NCBI RefSeq assembly: GCF_011386835.1
Contig: NC_088791.1
Coordinates: 10,044,998 to 10,108,997 of the forward strand
Origin: Chrysemys picta bellii
Taxonomy: Eukaryota > Chordata > Testudines > Emydidae
DNA: 64,000 nt
Direction: 5' to 3'
The position numbers and the translations under genes were made by a program. Below the pieces are notes generated by a model. The model was given only the letters and a program-made list of their open reading frames with translations, was not told the origin of the DNA and made no database searches. Of this stretch, positions 1 to 10,280 are shown piece by piece (within the stretch, counting starts at the first letter, position 1; each line of letters begins with the position of its first letter).

Positions 1-1190
1 ATCCATTCGTGTAGTTTCTCCTTGCAGAAGGGAGCCGTCCCCTCACACTGAGCTTGTCTCAGCTGAAAGTCACTGTTTTGTATATTTGATAGCAGCAAAA
101 AGAGAATGTTGTGAATCGTCAGCCAAAATTGAAAGGAGAAAAGCAAGGCATCTGAGAGAGAGGGGTGCCCTCTCGGGGGTGGGGGAAAGAGGGAATGCTG
201 TTCTGCATGGGAAGGGGTGAGGTGACCCTTTTCTCTCACTCCCACTCACAGAGTCTTGCTGTCTCCAGCCCCTCTTGCTGCCAATCTCAAGCAAACCATG
301 TGGTAGGCTCCTCCACTCTGCTCTCCATTGAGGGTCTGGAGGTCAACAAATTCCTCTCCTTTTTCATGACCCAAGGAAGGGCAGGTTGACCCTTCCTCCT
401 CCAAGAACCTCACCTGAACCCCTCTCTCCCAATGGGCACCTGGTGGATTAGGCAGCACAGGTGCTGGGGGTGCCCTGGCTTGAAGTGGTTTCCATCATAT
501 ACAGGGTTTGCAGTTTGGATCGATGGCTCTCAGCACTTCCCCTAAACAAATTGTTCCAGCACCCACTAGGCAGTATCCTACACTTTAGCAGTAAATCCAG
601 ACACTGCTTCATATGTTTCTCTGGCTACAGCATTTTTAAACGGAGATGGGTTGAGGAGGCAGGTTAGGATTAAGAGCAGGGGCTCAGTTTGGATTTGATC
701 ATGTTAAACAGCGCTGAACTCTCCCAAGATCAGCTGTTCCTGTATATTTCTGTCAGGTCAGGGCTGAAAGTATTTCATCCCAGTCTAAGCAAGGAAAACA
801 TACCCAGCCCCAGAGGCAGCTTTGGATTCATCCTGGACCCTCACCTGAAAAAGGCAGGTTTGCCCTTAGGTCCTTGAGTTTGACAAAACTACCACAAGAT
901 GTAAAATCAGAGGGGATTCAGATTCCAGGTGAAGCCATCTCTATTTCTAACCAGTGTCTCACAATCACAAGATCATTTCCCTTAAAGGAAGGATGTTTTT
1001 GTTATGAACAGAGTGAAATGAACAGCAGTTTTCTCTGATGACTGAGACATATTTTTCTGGCCGATGGTAAGAAAGCTGTATGGTTTCCTCTGTAAACCTT
1101 TCATTGAAAGATAAAATGGAAACCCCTTCCACGTAGAGAGCTCTGAATGCCTTGGTTATCTAAATTCAGGTGCCGTACAACAGTGCAACT
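1..1190. other. Unique non-coding stretch
   Basis: I see no recognisable repeat, exon or RNA gene. Open frames reach at most 74 codons on either strand and overlap each other, as expected by chance. Confidence 0.5.
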
Positions 1191-1700
1191 AACTCCAAGC
1201 ATCAGAAAAATCACAAGTCAGCCTGCAAAAAATCAGATCAGGAGATTAGTTTAAAAATCAGGAGACTTATAAAAAGTGATAGATTTTAAAAAGTAATCAG
1301 TTATAGGACTAGTATTGGTTCATTGTTTCCTTGTGCTCTTCCCTCTCTCTGTCGGTATCCACCTCTTCTCTCGTGTTTTGTACTTAAATTGTAAGATATT
1401 TAAGGCAGGGATCATCTTTTTGTTCTGTTTGTACCGTTTCTAGCACCGTGGGGCCCTGGCCCATGACTGGGGTTCTTAGGCGCCGTTGCAATAATAATAA
1501 CTTTATTTGTCTTTGGAGTATACTCGGATCACATTTTCAAGTGTTTTGCCACAATCATGACGGCTAAAGACTTGCTTTTAAAAAAATAAATATATGAAAG
1601 TGGAGATTCAAAGGTAATCAGCTGAATCCAGGAGCTGGAACTTTATGAAAAACACCAAATACTGCAAGAACCTTGATAAAATCGTGAGAGTTGGCAACAC
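1190..1700 (+). repeat. Ancient ATCAGGAGA-type repeat, interrupted
   Basis: The words ATCAGGAGATT and ATCAGGAGACTT recur at 1239-1270. A related phrase, AATCGTGAGAGTTGGCAACAC, lies at 1680-1700. I recall this style of sequence as an old interspersed reptile repeat. The L2-type 3' end at 1388-1500 lies between the two pieces, so they may be one element split by it. The family assignment is uncertain. Confidence 0.35.
1388..1500 (+). mobile_element. L2/MIR-type LINE 3' end
   Basis: The order is: attgtaagatatttaaggcagggatcatc-like start, TTTTTGTTCTGTTTGTACCG, TAGCACCGTGGGGCCCTGG, then CATGACTGGGG and an AATAATAATAA tail. This follows the plan of L2 LINE 3' ends ('chronic' GTAAGCTC..GGGCAGGGA..CCTAGCACA..). 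A second copy lies at 11377-11510 and a shorter one at 14046-14135. No coding part is attached. Confidence 0.6.
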
Positions 1701-2827
1701 TACAAGCCACACACACACTTCAAATGGAGCCAAGCTGGCCCATATCTGCAAAGCTTCCAGGTAAAGCCTTACTCTAACACTGGCTTAGTTACCATAGAGA
1801 CAACTAGGCCTCACTTGATCCAGAGGCACTTGAGCTATTCATTTGCAACCTCTCTGGATTAAAGATTGAAGGTTTTGGATCGTTCTCTTTATTTTTATCA
1901 GTGGTATAACACACAGTCTAATCCGAGTTGTACCTCTAGGAAAAAAATAAGGCAAAAAAGCCGACCTGCTTTTCCCATGCTTGTTGTGTAGGCCAATTAT
2001 CCCAAGTGGTGACAAGTAGAAAATGAATTAGCCATAGCTTTGTAATGTCAGCATTATTTATCTTTTATAAGCTTTGCCCAGCTCAGCTGTGGATCAGCAA
2101 AGGAGCTCTTTTATTCTTCCATCCCCTCTTTGATGCTGTTTTTTCGCCCTCCTCTTGATATAGTCCCTTTGCTCCATTGCACCATGACTGCAAAATCTTT
2201 TTCTTCTGTTATAAAACGGGAGGGCTTTCTGAACGAGATGAAGGGAATGTGGGGAGATGCCCTGCAGGGGGTTGGAGTGGGGTCTCCCTACTCCCACCCC
2301 TCTCTCCACCCCTGCCCTGGCTGCACCATCCTAACCCCTATGATATTGAAATTACTCTGGGTTTATTTTCTCTGATCTTTAATACCCAGGAACAAAATAC
2401 ATAGTGCTGATTCTGATAAAAGCCCCTACTACATCCTTTCTTTCCCCATGTATTTTTCACTGATTCTGTAAGCTCTTTCAATTGTTACAACAGTGACTTT
2501 TCAATAGAAAAATGGTATTTGTTAAGCGAAGATGGAGACTTTGCAAGAGACCCATGAGTGATGGTGGACATCAAATTAGAAGACAAGCTTGAAGGGCAAT
2601 ATTGCAGCAAAATAACCCAGAAATATTTGGGATTTTTGGGCATAACGTCATGGACCAAAGAGGCATTAGTGTGTCTCTGTAAAGCAAAGGAGAGAATATA
2701 AGAGAATATAATATTGCATTCAGTTCCAGGCATCTTAACACCATAAAGTTGTCAGTGGGGCTACTCATGGAGTAAGGTACAACTCAGTGTGAGAAAGGAT
2801 AGCCAAATCTTGCATTTGGGAGGCTAG
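1701..2827. other. Unique non-coding stretch
   Basis: No gene is recognised and open frames do not exceed 82 codons. A short piece near 2755-2800 (GGGGCTACTCATGGAGTAAGG) resembles the ancient 'GGCCTGATTCT..GTAACTCC' repeat annotated at 13370. Confidence 0.4.
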
Positions 2828-2908
2828 AGGTATGATTGATTTATGTGGCAAGAGTAATGGAATTATATATAAACTCCAATAATCTTGCCTCATAAATCAA
2901 TCATACCC
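2828..2908. repeat. 33-bp inverted repeat (hairpin)
   Basis: The left arm is 2828-2860 and the right arm 2876-2908, with a 15-nt A/T-rich loop. The arms pair at 29 of 33 positions by direct comparison. The longest uninterrupted matching block is 17 bp, GGTATGATTGATTTATG. It could be a small foldback MITE, but I find no target-site duplication. Confidence 0.7.
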
Positions 2909-2984
2909 CCATTAATCCAAAATGTATATATATTTGCCAAATGACAGTTAATGGGAGAAGGATAGAATAACCCTGTAATGAGTT

Positions 2985-3310
2985 TCAGAGGGGTAGCCGT
3001 GTTAGTCTGTATCAGCAAAAACAATGCAGAGTCCTTGCGGCACCTTAGAGACTAAAAAATTTATTTGGGCATAAGCTTTCGTGGGCTATAACCCACTTCA
3101 TCAGATTCATGGAGTGAAAAATACAGTAGGGAGGTATAAATATACAGCACCTGAAAAGATGGGAGTTGCCTTACCAAGTGAGATTCTTCTAATGGTTTTT
3201 GAATGTTACAGTTCTTGATGTCTGATTTGTGTCCATTTATTCTTTTGCATAGAGACTGTCCGGTTTGGCCAATGTACATGGCAGAGGGGCATTGCTGGCA
3301 CATGATGGTG
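2985..3310 (-). mobile_element. Penelope-like element, truncated 3' part
   Basis: On the minus strand an endonuclease C-terminal remnant runs into a non-coding tail. The tail reads (minus strand) GATGAAGTGGGTTATAGCCC, then CGAAAGCTTATGCCCAAATA and a stretch ending AGACTAACACGGCTACCCC. I know this tail as a very common turtle and archosaur repeat. The 5' side is lost just upstream of 3310, next to a (GT)n run at 3308-3328. The element is too short to move itself. Confidence 0.65.
3061..3303 (-). pseudogene. GIY-YIG endonuclease remnant (Penelope-type)
   Basis: This is an 80-codon frame. It begins with a C-x2-C pair (residues 2 and 5) followed by MYIGQTGQSL (9-18), R21 and H25 in the context RINGHKSDI. 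That pattern fits the start of a GIY-YIG nuclease domain as found at the C-terminus of Penelope-like retroelement proteins, where it nicks target DNA. The conserved part stops near residue 45. The rest of the frame reads into the element's tail. The reverse transcriptase that should precede it is absent, and no host gene of this form is known to me. It is a dead fragment. Confidence 0.6.
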
Positions 3311-3328
3311 TGTGTGTGTGTGTGTGTG

Positions 3329-4640
3329 CACTGCCTTCTCCTGGCTGGAATTTCAGGATACTTTGAGTGTGTGTGAATGTCATCCTCTAGTGGCTGCTGT
3401 CTGCAGAGGATACAAGCCCTAATATTGCTATCACAAAAGGAGTGGGTCCTCTAGGCCAGGCTCATGTTTTCATAGCTGAAGGTCCTGCCACATGTGTGTG
3501 GTTTAGCTGGTGTCCTTTGTTTGCAAAATCAGCTGTCTGAAAAGTATTTGAAGGGTGTAAATTCTACTGGAGCTTGGGTGGTCCAGCAAGGCATACTGGA
3601 GATCCTACTCCTCAACCTGGCAGCTGTGTGACATGGGACACAGATCTCCACCAGATCATGATTTTCTCAAAATCATTTGTTCTTTCGAGTTATTTGCGGA
3701 ATAATTTCTGAAAGTCGCTCATTTGTGAGCAGTTCATCTCAAGTACTTGCTATCCAAAAGTCTGGCTGGTCTGATTGTTACATGGTACGTTTTCATTCCC
3801 TGATTGGATGATAGTAACTCTTGGAATCAGATTTCTGGGGTGACCATTTGTAGTTATGAATGCTAAATTCACTATCTATGAATCTTCAGCCATACTTAAA
3901 ATCGGTGAAAATTCCTGCTAATAAACTCATTTGATAAACATCAAATGCAAGAAGGATATGAATACAGGCATAGCCAAATTGGAATAAATATTTCTAGACA
4001 TTTTTTGCAGGAGTATTTACTTTTTTTTTTTTTAATTTTAGCCCCAAACCTCTAAGGTTAACGTTAGGGAGGTGGAAGTTGTGTGTTGGGGTGGAGGGAA
4101 AATGATACAAAATGTCCATACCCTGACATGTTTTCCGTAAAAAATGCAGAAGTTGCTGTTAATATCCTCTGTATGTAGCAACAGCACTTTCAAACACGGC
4201 TAGTTTAAGACTGCTTCTATTGTATTTAATTAAGTGATATTGAAATAATGGAGAGGCTACCTCAATAAATCCCTTATCACCTCCCTTTAATACCTGATCC
4301 GTACCACAGCAGCACCGAAAATAGCTAACCCTCAACAGGTTTGCTTCTCAGTTTTAGAGAGAGTGAGAGATTGGAAGATTGGATTCCATAAAGGGAAGCT
4401 CCTACCTACAGTATTCACCTGGCTGCTGTAGCAGGATTACTGGGTAAATCCCCAAAATAGCTTATTAGGCCCATTCAACCACTGATCTGTGGCCACAATG
4501 GCAACTGCTTTTTCCCCCAACATGATATGCAATTTTATTTTGTAATGTTTGGATTTTTTGTAATGATATTCAGCCCTCGGGAAGTTTTGAGAGGAACCCC
4601 AGAATTTCAGCTCCTATCCATACTTCTTGGGTCTACAGCC
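3329..4640. other. Unique AT-rich non-coding stretch
   Basis: No exon or named repeat was recognised. A poly(T) run lies near 4020-4034. Words such as CATCCTCTAGTGGCTGCTG at 3380-3400 hint at an old interspersed repeat I cannot name. Confidence 0.35.
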
Positions 4641-4689
4641 TTGGGCTGGGAAGTGTCGTTGATCCGCTCTGGGAAGAAGGATAAAGGAG

Positions 4690-4941
4690 TTTGAGGCGCA
4701 AGTGGTGTTCTCGTCCATCCTCCCTGTGCAAGGAAAAGGCCTGGGTAGAGACCGTCGAATCATGGAAGTCAACGAATGGCTACGCAGGTGGTGTCGGAGA
4801 GAAGGCTTTGGATTCTTCGACCATGGGATGGTGTTCCAAGAAGGAGGAGTGCTAGGCAAAGACGGGCTCCACCTAACGAAGAGAGGGAAGAGCATCTTCG
4901 CAAGGAGGCTGGCTAACCTAGTGAGGAGGGCTTTAAACTAG
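4690..4941 (+). pseudogene. CR1 ORF1 C-terminal fragment (esterase-like)
   Basis: From 4702 the frame reads 79 residues. It shows VFSSILPV (2-9), VNEWLRRWC (23-31), DHG (40-42) and the block KDGLHLTKRGK (53-63). DGLHL carries the D-x-x-H pair of SGNH/GDSL-type esterases, a domain described in the ORF1 proteins of many CR1 elements. The frame is open upstream of the first ATG, so the true start is lost by 5' truncation. It ends 45 bp before the ORF2 ATG at 4986, the usual CR1 ORF order. The esterase nucleophile block is missing. Confidence 0.75.
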
Positions 4942-4985
4942 GTTCACCGGGGGAAGGAGACCAAAGCCCTGAGGTAAGTGAGGAA

Positions 4986-5654
4986 ATGGGATCCTGGGAG
5001 GAAGCACGAGCAGGAGAGCATAAGAGGAGAGGACTCCTGCCTCATACTGAAAAAGCGGGACGATCGATGAGTTATCTTAAGTGCCTATACACAAATGCAA
5101 GAAGCCTGGGAAACAAGCAGGGAGAACTGGAAGTCCTGGCACAGTCAGGGAACTATGATGCGACTGGAATAACAGAGACTTGGTGGGATAACTCACATGA
5201 CTGGAGTACTGTCATGGATGAATATAAACTGTTCAGGAAGGACAGGCAGGGCAGAAAAGGTGGGGGAGTTGCATTGTATGTAAGAGAGGAGTATGACTGC
5301 TCAGAGCTCCGGTATGAAACTGCAGAAAAACCTGAGAGTCTCTGGATAAAGTTGAGGAGTGTGAGCAACAAGGGTGATGTCATGGTCGAAGTCTGCTATA
5401 GACCACCAGACCAGGGGGATGAGGTGGACGAGGCTTTCTTCCGGCAACTAACAGAAGTTGCTAGATTGCAGGCCCTGGTTCTCATGGGAGACTTTAATCA
5501 CCCTGATATCTGCTTGGAGAGCGATACAGCGGTGCACAGACAATCCAGGAAGTTTTTGGAAAGTCTAGGGGATAATTTCCTGGTGCAAGTGCTGGAGGAA
5601 CCAACTGGAGCAGAGCTTTTCTTGACCTGCTGCTCACAAACAGGGAAGAATTAG
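4986..5654 (+). pseudogene. CR1 ORF2 part 1: AP-type endonuclease
   Basis: This 222-residue frame is the nuclease domain of CR1 ORF2, which nicks the target DNA to prime reverse transcription. Visible motifs are TNARSLGNK (36-44, metal-site Asn37), GITETWW (61-67, metal ligand Glu64), GGGVALYVRE (92-101), VCYRPP (136-141) and MGDFNHPDI (167-175). A frameshift after about residue 205 replaces the expected 'LDLLLTN..' stretch with an out-of-frame tail and stop. The missing SDH motif reappears in another frame around 5690-5700, where the DNA reads AGTGACCATGAGATGG. The catalytic residues before the shift look intact. Confidence 0.85.
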
Positions 5655-5702
5655 TAGGGGAAGCAAAAGTGGGATGGGAACCTGGGAGGCAGTGACCATG
5701 AG

Positions 5703-6188
5703 ATGGTCAAGTTCAGGTTCCTGACACAAGGAAGAAAGGAGAGCAGCAGAATACGGACCCTGGACTTCAGAAAAGCAGACTTTGACTCCCTCAGGGAACA
5801 GATGGGCAGGATCCCCTGGGAGAATAATATGAAGGGCAAAGGGGTCCAGGAGAGCTGGCTGTATTTTAAAGAATCCTTATTGCGGTTGCAGGAACAAACC
5901 ATCCCGATGTGTAGAAAGAATAGTAAATATGGCAGGCGACCAGCTTGGCTTAACAGTGAAATCCTTGCTGACCTTAAACGCAAAAAAGAAGCTTACAAGA
6001 AGTGGAAGATTGGACAAATGACCAGAGAGGAGTATAAAAATATCGCTCAGGCATGCAAGAGTGAAATCAGGAAGGCCAAATCGCACTTGGAGTTGCAGCT
6101 AGCAAGAGATGTTAAGAGTAACAAGAAGGGTTTCTTCAGGTATGTTAGCAACAAGAAGAAAGTCAAGGAAAATGTTGGCCCTTACTGA
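5703..6188 (+). pseudogene. CR1 ORF2 part 2: linker between nuclease and RT
   Basis: The 161-codon frame starts in the SDHEMV segment of the endonuclease and continues through a Lys/Arg-rich helical linker. Typical CR1 phrases are RRPAWLNSEILADLKRKKEA (about 77-96) and [10 protein letters not shown] (142-151). It ends early at a stop caused by a one-base change in phase near 6185. The expected continuation, [17 protein letters not shown], is readable in the next frame up to 6235. So this is the middle of ORF2 and not a separate gene. Confidence 0.8.
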
Positions 6189-6205
6189 ATGAGGGAGGCA
6201 ACCTA

Positions 6206-7489
6206 GTGACAGAGGACGTGGAAAAAGCTAATGCACTCAATGCTTTTTTTGCCTCTGTCTTCACAAGCAAGGTCAGCTCCCAGACTGTTGGACTGGGCAG
6301 CACAGTATGGGGAGGAGGTGACCAGCCCTCTATGGAGAAAGAAGTGGTTCGGGACTATTTAGAAAAACTGGATGAGCACAAATCCATGGGGCCGGATGCG
6401 CTGCATCCGAGGGTGCTAAAGGAGTTGGCGGATGTGATTGCGGAGTCATTGGCCATCATCTTTGAAAACTCATGGCGATCGGGGGAGGTCCTGGATGACC
6501 GGAAAAAGGCTAATGTAATGCCCACCTTTAAAAAAGGGAAGAAGGAGGATCCGGGGAACTACAGGCCAGTTAGCCTCACCTCAGTCCCTGGAAAAATCAT
6601 GGAGCAGGTCCTAAAGGAGTCAATTATGAAACACTTAGAGGAGAGGAAAGTGATCAGGAACAGTCAGCATGGATTCACCAAGGGGAAGTCGTGCCTGACT
6701 AACCTAATTGCCTTCTATGATGAGATAACTGGCTCTGTGGATGAGGGGAAAGCAGTGGATGTGTTATTCCTTGACTTTAGCAAAACTTTTGATACGGTCT
6801 CCCACAGTATTCTTGCCGCCAAGTTAAAGAAGTATGGGCTGGATGAATGGACAGTAAGGTGGATAGAAAGCTGGCTAGATCGTCGGGCTCAACGGGTAGT
6901 GATCAATGGCTTCATGTCTAGTTGGCAGCCGGTTTCAAGCGGAGTGCCCCAAGGATCGGTCCTGGGGCTGGTTTTGTTTAATATCTTTATTAATGATCTG
7001 GAGGATGGTGTGGGCTGCACTCTCAGCAAGTTTACAGATGACACTAAACTGGGAGGCGTGGTAGATACACTGGAGGGTAGGGATCGGATACAGAGGGACC
7101 TAGACAAATTAGAGGATTGGGCCAAAAAAAACCTGATGAGGGTCAACAAGGACAAGTGCAGAGTCCTGCACTTAGGACGGAAGAATCCTATGCACTGCTA
7201 CAGACTAGGGACCGAATGGCTAGGAAGCAGTTCTGTAGAAAAGGACCTAGGGGTTACAGTGGATGAGAAGCTGGATATGAGTCAACAGTGTGCTCTTGTT
7301 GCCAAGAAGGCTAACGGCATTTTGGGCTGTATAAGTAGGGGCATTGCCAGCAGATCGAGGAATGTGATCGTTCCCCTTTATTCGACATTGGTGAGGCCTC
7401 ATCTGGAGTACTGTGTCCAGTTTGGGCCCCACACTACAAGAAGGATGTGGAAAAATTGGAAAGAGTCCAGCAGAGGGCAACAAAACTGA
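6206..7489 (+). pseudogene. CR1 ORF2 part 3: reverse transcriptase
   Basis: This 427-residue frame covers the reverse transcriptase palm and fingers. Motifs in order are [13 protein letters not shown] (about 62-74), [19 protein letters not shown], motif [13 protein letters not shown] (catalytic Asp190), GVPQGSVLG, and motif [10 protein letters not shown] (276-284, catalytic Asp278 and Asp279). CR1 elements usually read FADD at motif C, so the Thr at 277 is unusual, although both metal-binding aspartates remain. Motif A has KTFD where KAFD is usual. Near 7430 a short deletion shifts the frame at 'VQFGPH', and the last 20 or so residues are out of frame. The inserted frame is not functional as a whole because of this and the upstream shifts. 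Confidence 0.88.
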
Positions 7490-7833
7490 TTAGGGGTCTG
7501 GAGCACATGACTTATGAGGAGAGGCTGAGGGAACTGGGATTGTTTAGTCTCCAGAAGAGAAGAATGAGGGGGGATTTGATAGCAGCCTTCAACTACCTGA
7601 AGGGGGGTTCCAAAGAGGATGGAGCTCGGCTGTTCTCAGTGGTGGCAGATGACAGAACAAGGAGCAATGGTCTCAAGTTGCAGTGGGGGAGGTCCAGGTT
7701 GGATATTAGGAAACACTATTTCACTAGGAGGGTGGTGAAACACTGGAATGCGTTACCTAGAGAGGTGGTGGAGTCTCCTTCCTTGGAGGTTTTTAAGGCC
7801 CGGCTTGACAAAGCCCTGGCTGGGATGATTTAG
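7447..7833 (+). pseudogene. CR1 ORF2 part 4: C-terminal region
   Basis: This 128-codon frame overlaps the end of the RT frame and restores the normal phase. It reads [18 protein letters not shown] (2-19), [20 protein letters not shown] (24-43), [18 protein letters not shown] (about 92-109) and FKARLDKAL, the standard CR1 C-terminus. The stop at 7831-7833 is the natural ORF2 end. A related but divergent version, from another CR1 subfamily, lies at 54142-54552. Confidence 0.85.
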
Positions 7834-7929
7834 TTGGGAATTGGTCCTGCTTTGAGCAGGGGGTTGGACTAGATGACCTCCTGAGGTCCCTTCCAACCCT
7901 GATATTCTATGATTCTATGATTCTATGAT
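7834..7929 (+). other. CR1 3' UTR and terminal octamers
   Basis: A short 3' UTR (TTGGTCCTGCTTTGAGCAGG, then TTGGACTAGATGACCTCC) is followed by ATTCTATG repeats at 7903-7929. The CR1 reverse transcriptase is known to recognise this end. The same tail occurs on the minus strand SINE at 46505-46697, which implies it was mobilised by this type of CR1. Confidence 0.85.
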
Positions 7930-9429
7930 AATGGGCTGAACCAAAATTCAGCATCCAAACATTCCAGAATCTCCAACCTCGATCTGGACTTTGAGGCTCA
8001 AGCCAATCTCCTATTTAAGTGAAAGACCAGGTTGACATCCTGGACAATGTCAGTGAAGGGGAAATATAACCATTCTGGTCATGGAGTCCTGAATCTCTGG
8101 TCTTGAGGTGAAGCTTGTGCACAGTTCACAGTGCAAGGCGAGACCCGATTGCTATGCTGAACGCTTACACTCCTGGGACCTGGTCCAGCTGAAGGCGCCC
8201 CACAATGCAGGTGCATAAGGTACATGTTAGACCCTAGTTTCTCAGCAACAAGCAGTTCAGTCACTGTCATGAGGCAACAATGCAGCTGTCATGAGCAAAG
8301 CGTGGCTGGCAGGCAGCTGAATGCAAGTCTCCAGTGCAGTCCAGGGAGGTTGGGAGGGAATTTACCCCTTTGCTGAGAATAGTTGCTAGTGCAAGTTTGG
8401 GTGACAGTTTAAATCAATTGTAGTTTGTAGGGTGACTGGCTTCATTGAACTTAAATTAGCCCCTTGATCAGCTGTCATAGATAACATCTGGGTAGAATGT
8501 ACCAGCTGTGCTGCTAGACGTCCAAACACTGTATTGATTTCACAAATGGCAATGGAGTGACGGTGATGCTGGAGGTGTTAAAGGAAGAACCAGCAGGGAA
8601 AGAGTTAAGTACCTATTAGTCAGTCCTACATTAACAAGTTAATTGTGCTGTTGTATTTGCGCCATTCCCGTCAAAAGGCAGGCTCCATTTCGAACTGGGA
8701 TTTACCCAATACTGGTCACACCCAGTTTCTCTTTTTGTCAGGTCAATACATGTGGTCCAGTGTTTCCAAAATCCTGGGCCCAAGTTAACCCAGGTCTCCT
8801 GCCCAAATTGCTGTCTGCGTAACTCACCATATTCTGCCTCTCTAAATTCCCCCGCGCTTTCACATGGGCAGAGCATTCTTCTTCCCTTTCTTCCTGACCT
8901 GTGCTGGCAGAAATGGAGCGTGGAGGCCACGGTTTGGAAAGTGCTTTGAGATTCATTGGGATAAAAAGTGCTCTTTGAATGAAAGATATTTCCTGGTTTT
9001 AACAATCTCTGCTCCCCACCATTGAGCCTGATAACATGGTACCTGCAGCCAATGGAATTGAAAAACACTCTTGGCCTTGTCATCGAGCGAAAGACCTGGG
9101 TGCAGCTGAGCATTTGGGTAGAGGTGTTCCTCTCTGCCTAACGTTTAGCATCTCCTGGTCCCCAGATGGAGGGTAACTTTCCAGATTCCTCTGGAAGCTA
9201 ATTTGACACAGCTGGTGACATGATGCCCTGGGCAAGAGGTAAACGGTAGCATCCGTGACTATGCACTGTGCATTACATACAGCAAAGAAAGAGAGAGAAG
9301 GGGAAAAAAAGGACAAGGAAAAAAAGAGAGCGTGTTAGTGTAGGAGAGGAGACAGCCTAGAGCATTGATCTCGGCGCAAGGGGGGCTGAGGAGTCGGGGG
9401 TGGGAAAGTGTAGTGCTGCAGTTTTCACA
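7930..9429. other. Unique non-coding stretch
   Basis: No exon recognised. The phrase GTGCTTTGAGATTCATTGGG followed by ATAAAAAGTGCTC (8940-8972) resembles the 3' tail of a MIR, so an old SINE may lie in 8690-8985. A 160-codon minus-strand frame (8631-9113) has no domain and is probably chance. Confidence 0.4.
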
Positions 9430-9720
9430 ATAAATATGCTGGTGTGTGTTGAGCTTGCTCGCCCAAAGTAAATGCCTGTATTTATCATTGTCGGGACAAT
9501 TTATTCTCCAGCCAGGATCTTTCAAGCGGCTGTTCCATCCCTGTTTTTCAATTACTGCTGCCTTGAGGAAGTGGAGCTGCCGGAGCCCCTCGGGGAATGG
9601 AATACTGCTGTGCTTATTGAATAGAAGCTTCCTAATTTTACCAGGGATGTGCGTGTCCTTGTGCTTCTTTACAGCACCCACTTCTACAACTTGTCTGCTT
9701 GGCTCCTCTGGCCAGTGAGG
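9430..9720. promoter_or_regulatory. Candidate conserved non-coding element
   Basis: Repeat-free sequence mixing A/T-rich cores (GTATTTATCATTG, CAATTTATTCTCC, TTTTCAATTACTG, CTTATTGAATAG) with CpG-containing words (CAAGCGG, GCCGGAG). This texture is typical of vertebrate developmental enhancers. That is inference; nothing here proves function. Confidence 0.25.
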
Positions 9721-9776
9721 CACTTGGTATTTAGGACCTGCTCTGGTTTAGATGATGATATTGTGTCCATTATTTA

Positions 9777-9882
9777 GGCCTTGTCTTCACTAGGAAACAG
9801 TGTATTTTTAACAGGTGTTAGTTAACATGTATTAGCTAACACATGTTAAAAATGCACCTTCTTTCCAAGTGTAGACATGGCC
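9777..9882. mobile_element. Short MITE with TTA target duplication
   Basis: The termini are GGCCTTGTCTTCACT and AGTGTAGACATGGCC, inverted with three mismatches. Direct TTA flanks lie at 9774-9776 and 9883-9885. The interior is itself palindromic (TTTTTAACAGGTGTTAGTTA against AGCTAACACATGTTAAAAA). A 3-bp TTA duplication fits the PIF/Harbinger superfamily. It carries no coding sequence. Confidence 0.75.
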
Positions 9883-10091
9883 TTAATGGTACTACTGTGA
9901 CTGGGGTGTGCATGGTGCAATGTGCACTGAGCTGCCCCGACTGCATCCTTACTGCTCCAAGGACTCCATCTTGTGATTGTTGTTCACTTAAATCTCCGAT
10001 GAATGTCAGTGGCAGTTTTGGATGCTTTACAAACTGTTGGATTCCATCCCAGAGGTGGCTGCATTTCATCCGATGAAGTACATCTATATAG

Positions 10092-10165
10092 GCCTGATTT
10101 TCCTTTCACTTACACCAGTATAATCAGGAGTAACTCCCTAAAACTGGTGTGAGAGCGTAATCAGA

Positions 10166-10166
<1 letters not shown>
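10092..10166 (+). repeat. Ancient GGCCTGATTCT / GTAACTCC repeat
   Basis: The words AGGCCTGATTTTCCTTTCAC, TTACACCAGTATAATCAGGA and GTAACTCC match a family seen again at 13370-13470, 13964-14035, 14140-14210, 19520-19600 and 46160-46300. I recognise it as a frequent amniote repeat but cannot name the class. Confidence 0.5.

Positions 10167-10168
<2 letters not shown>

Positions 10169-10216
<48 letters not shown>
10169..10216 (+). repeat. (CT)24 microsatellite
   Basis: An uninterrupted dinucleotide run of 48 bp. A polypurine/polypyrimidine tract of this length can form triplex DNA and is length-unstable. Confidence 0.97.
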
Positions 10217-10217
<1 letters not shown>

Positions 10218-10224
10218 ATGTTTA

Positions 10225-10280
10225 TAGCTATAGACTATAAAACAATTTGGGATCTTTGGGGATGAAAGTCACTATAAAAG
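10225..10280 (+). mobile_element. MIR-like SINE tail
   Basis: ATTTGGGATCTTTGGGGATG followed by AAAGTCACTATAAAAG matches the usual MIR 3' pattern (TTTGGGATCC..GGATGAAAGGCGCTATA). It abuts the DNA element starting at 10281. Confidence 0.4.

Larger units (their letters stand above)
4640..7929 (+). mobile_element. CR1: CR1 LINE retrotransposon, 5'-truncated
   Basis: A long copy of the chicken-repeat-1 clade of non-LTR retrotransposons, which copies itself by target-primed reverse transcription. In order it holds the end of ORF1 (esterase-like), a gap of about 45 bp, and ORF2 with an apurinic-type endonuclease, linker, reverse transcriptase and C-terminal region. It closes with a short 3' UTR and three ATTCTATG octamers (7903-7929), the diagnostic CR1 end. 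The 5' boundary is placed where ORF1 similarity fades and could be off by tens of bases. At least three frameshifts break ORF2 (near 5620-5690, 6185 and 7430), so the copy is dead. The low number of lesions points to a relatively young insertion. CR1 normally leaves no clear target duplication, and I see none. Confidence 0.93.
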
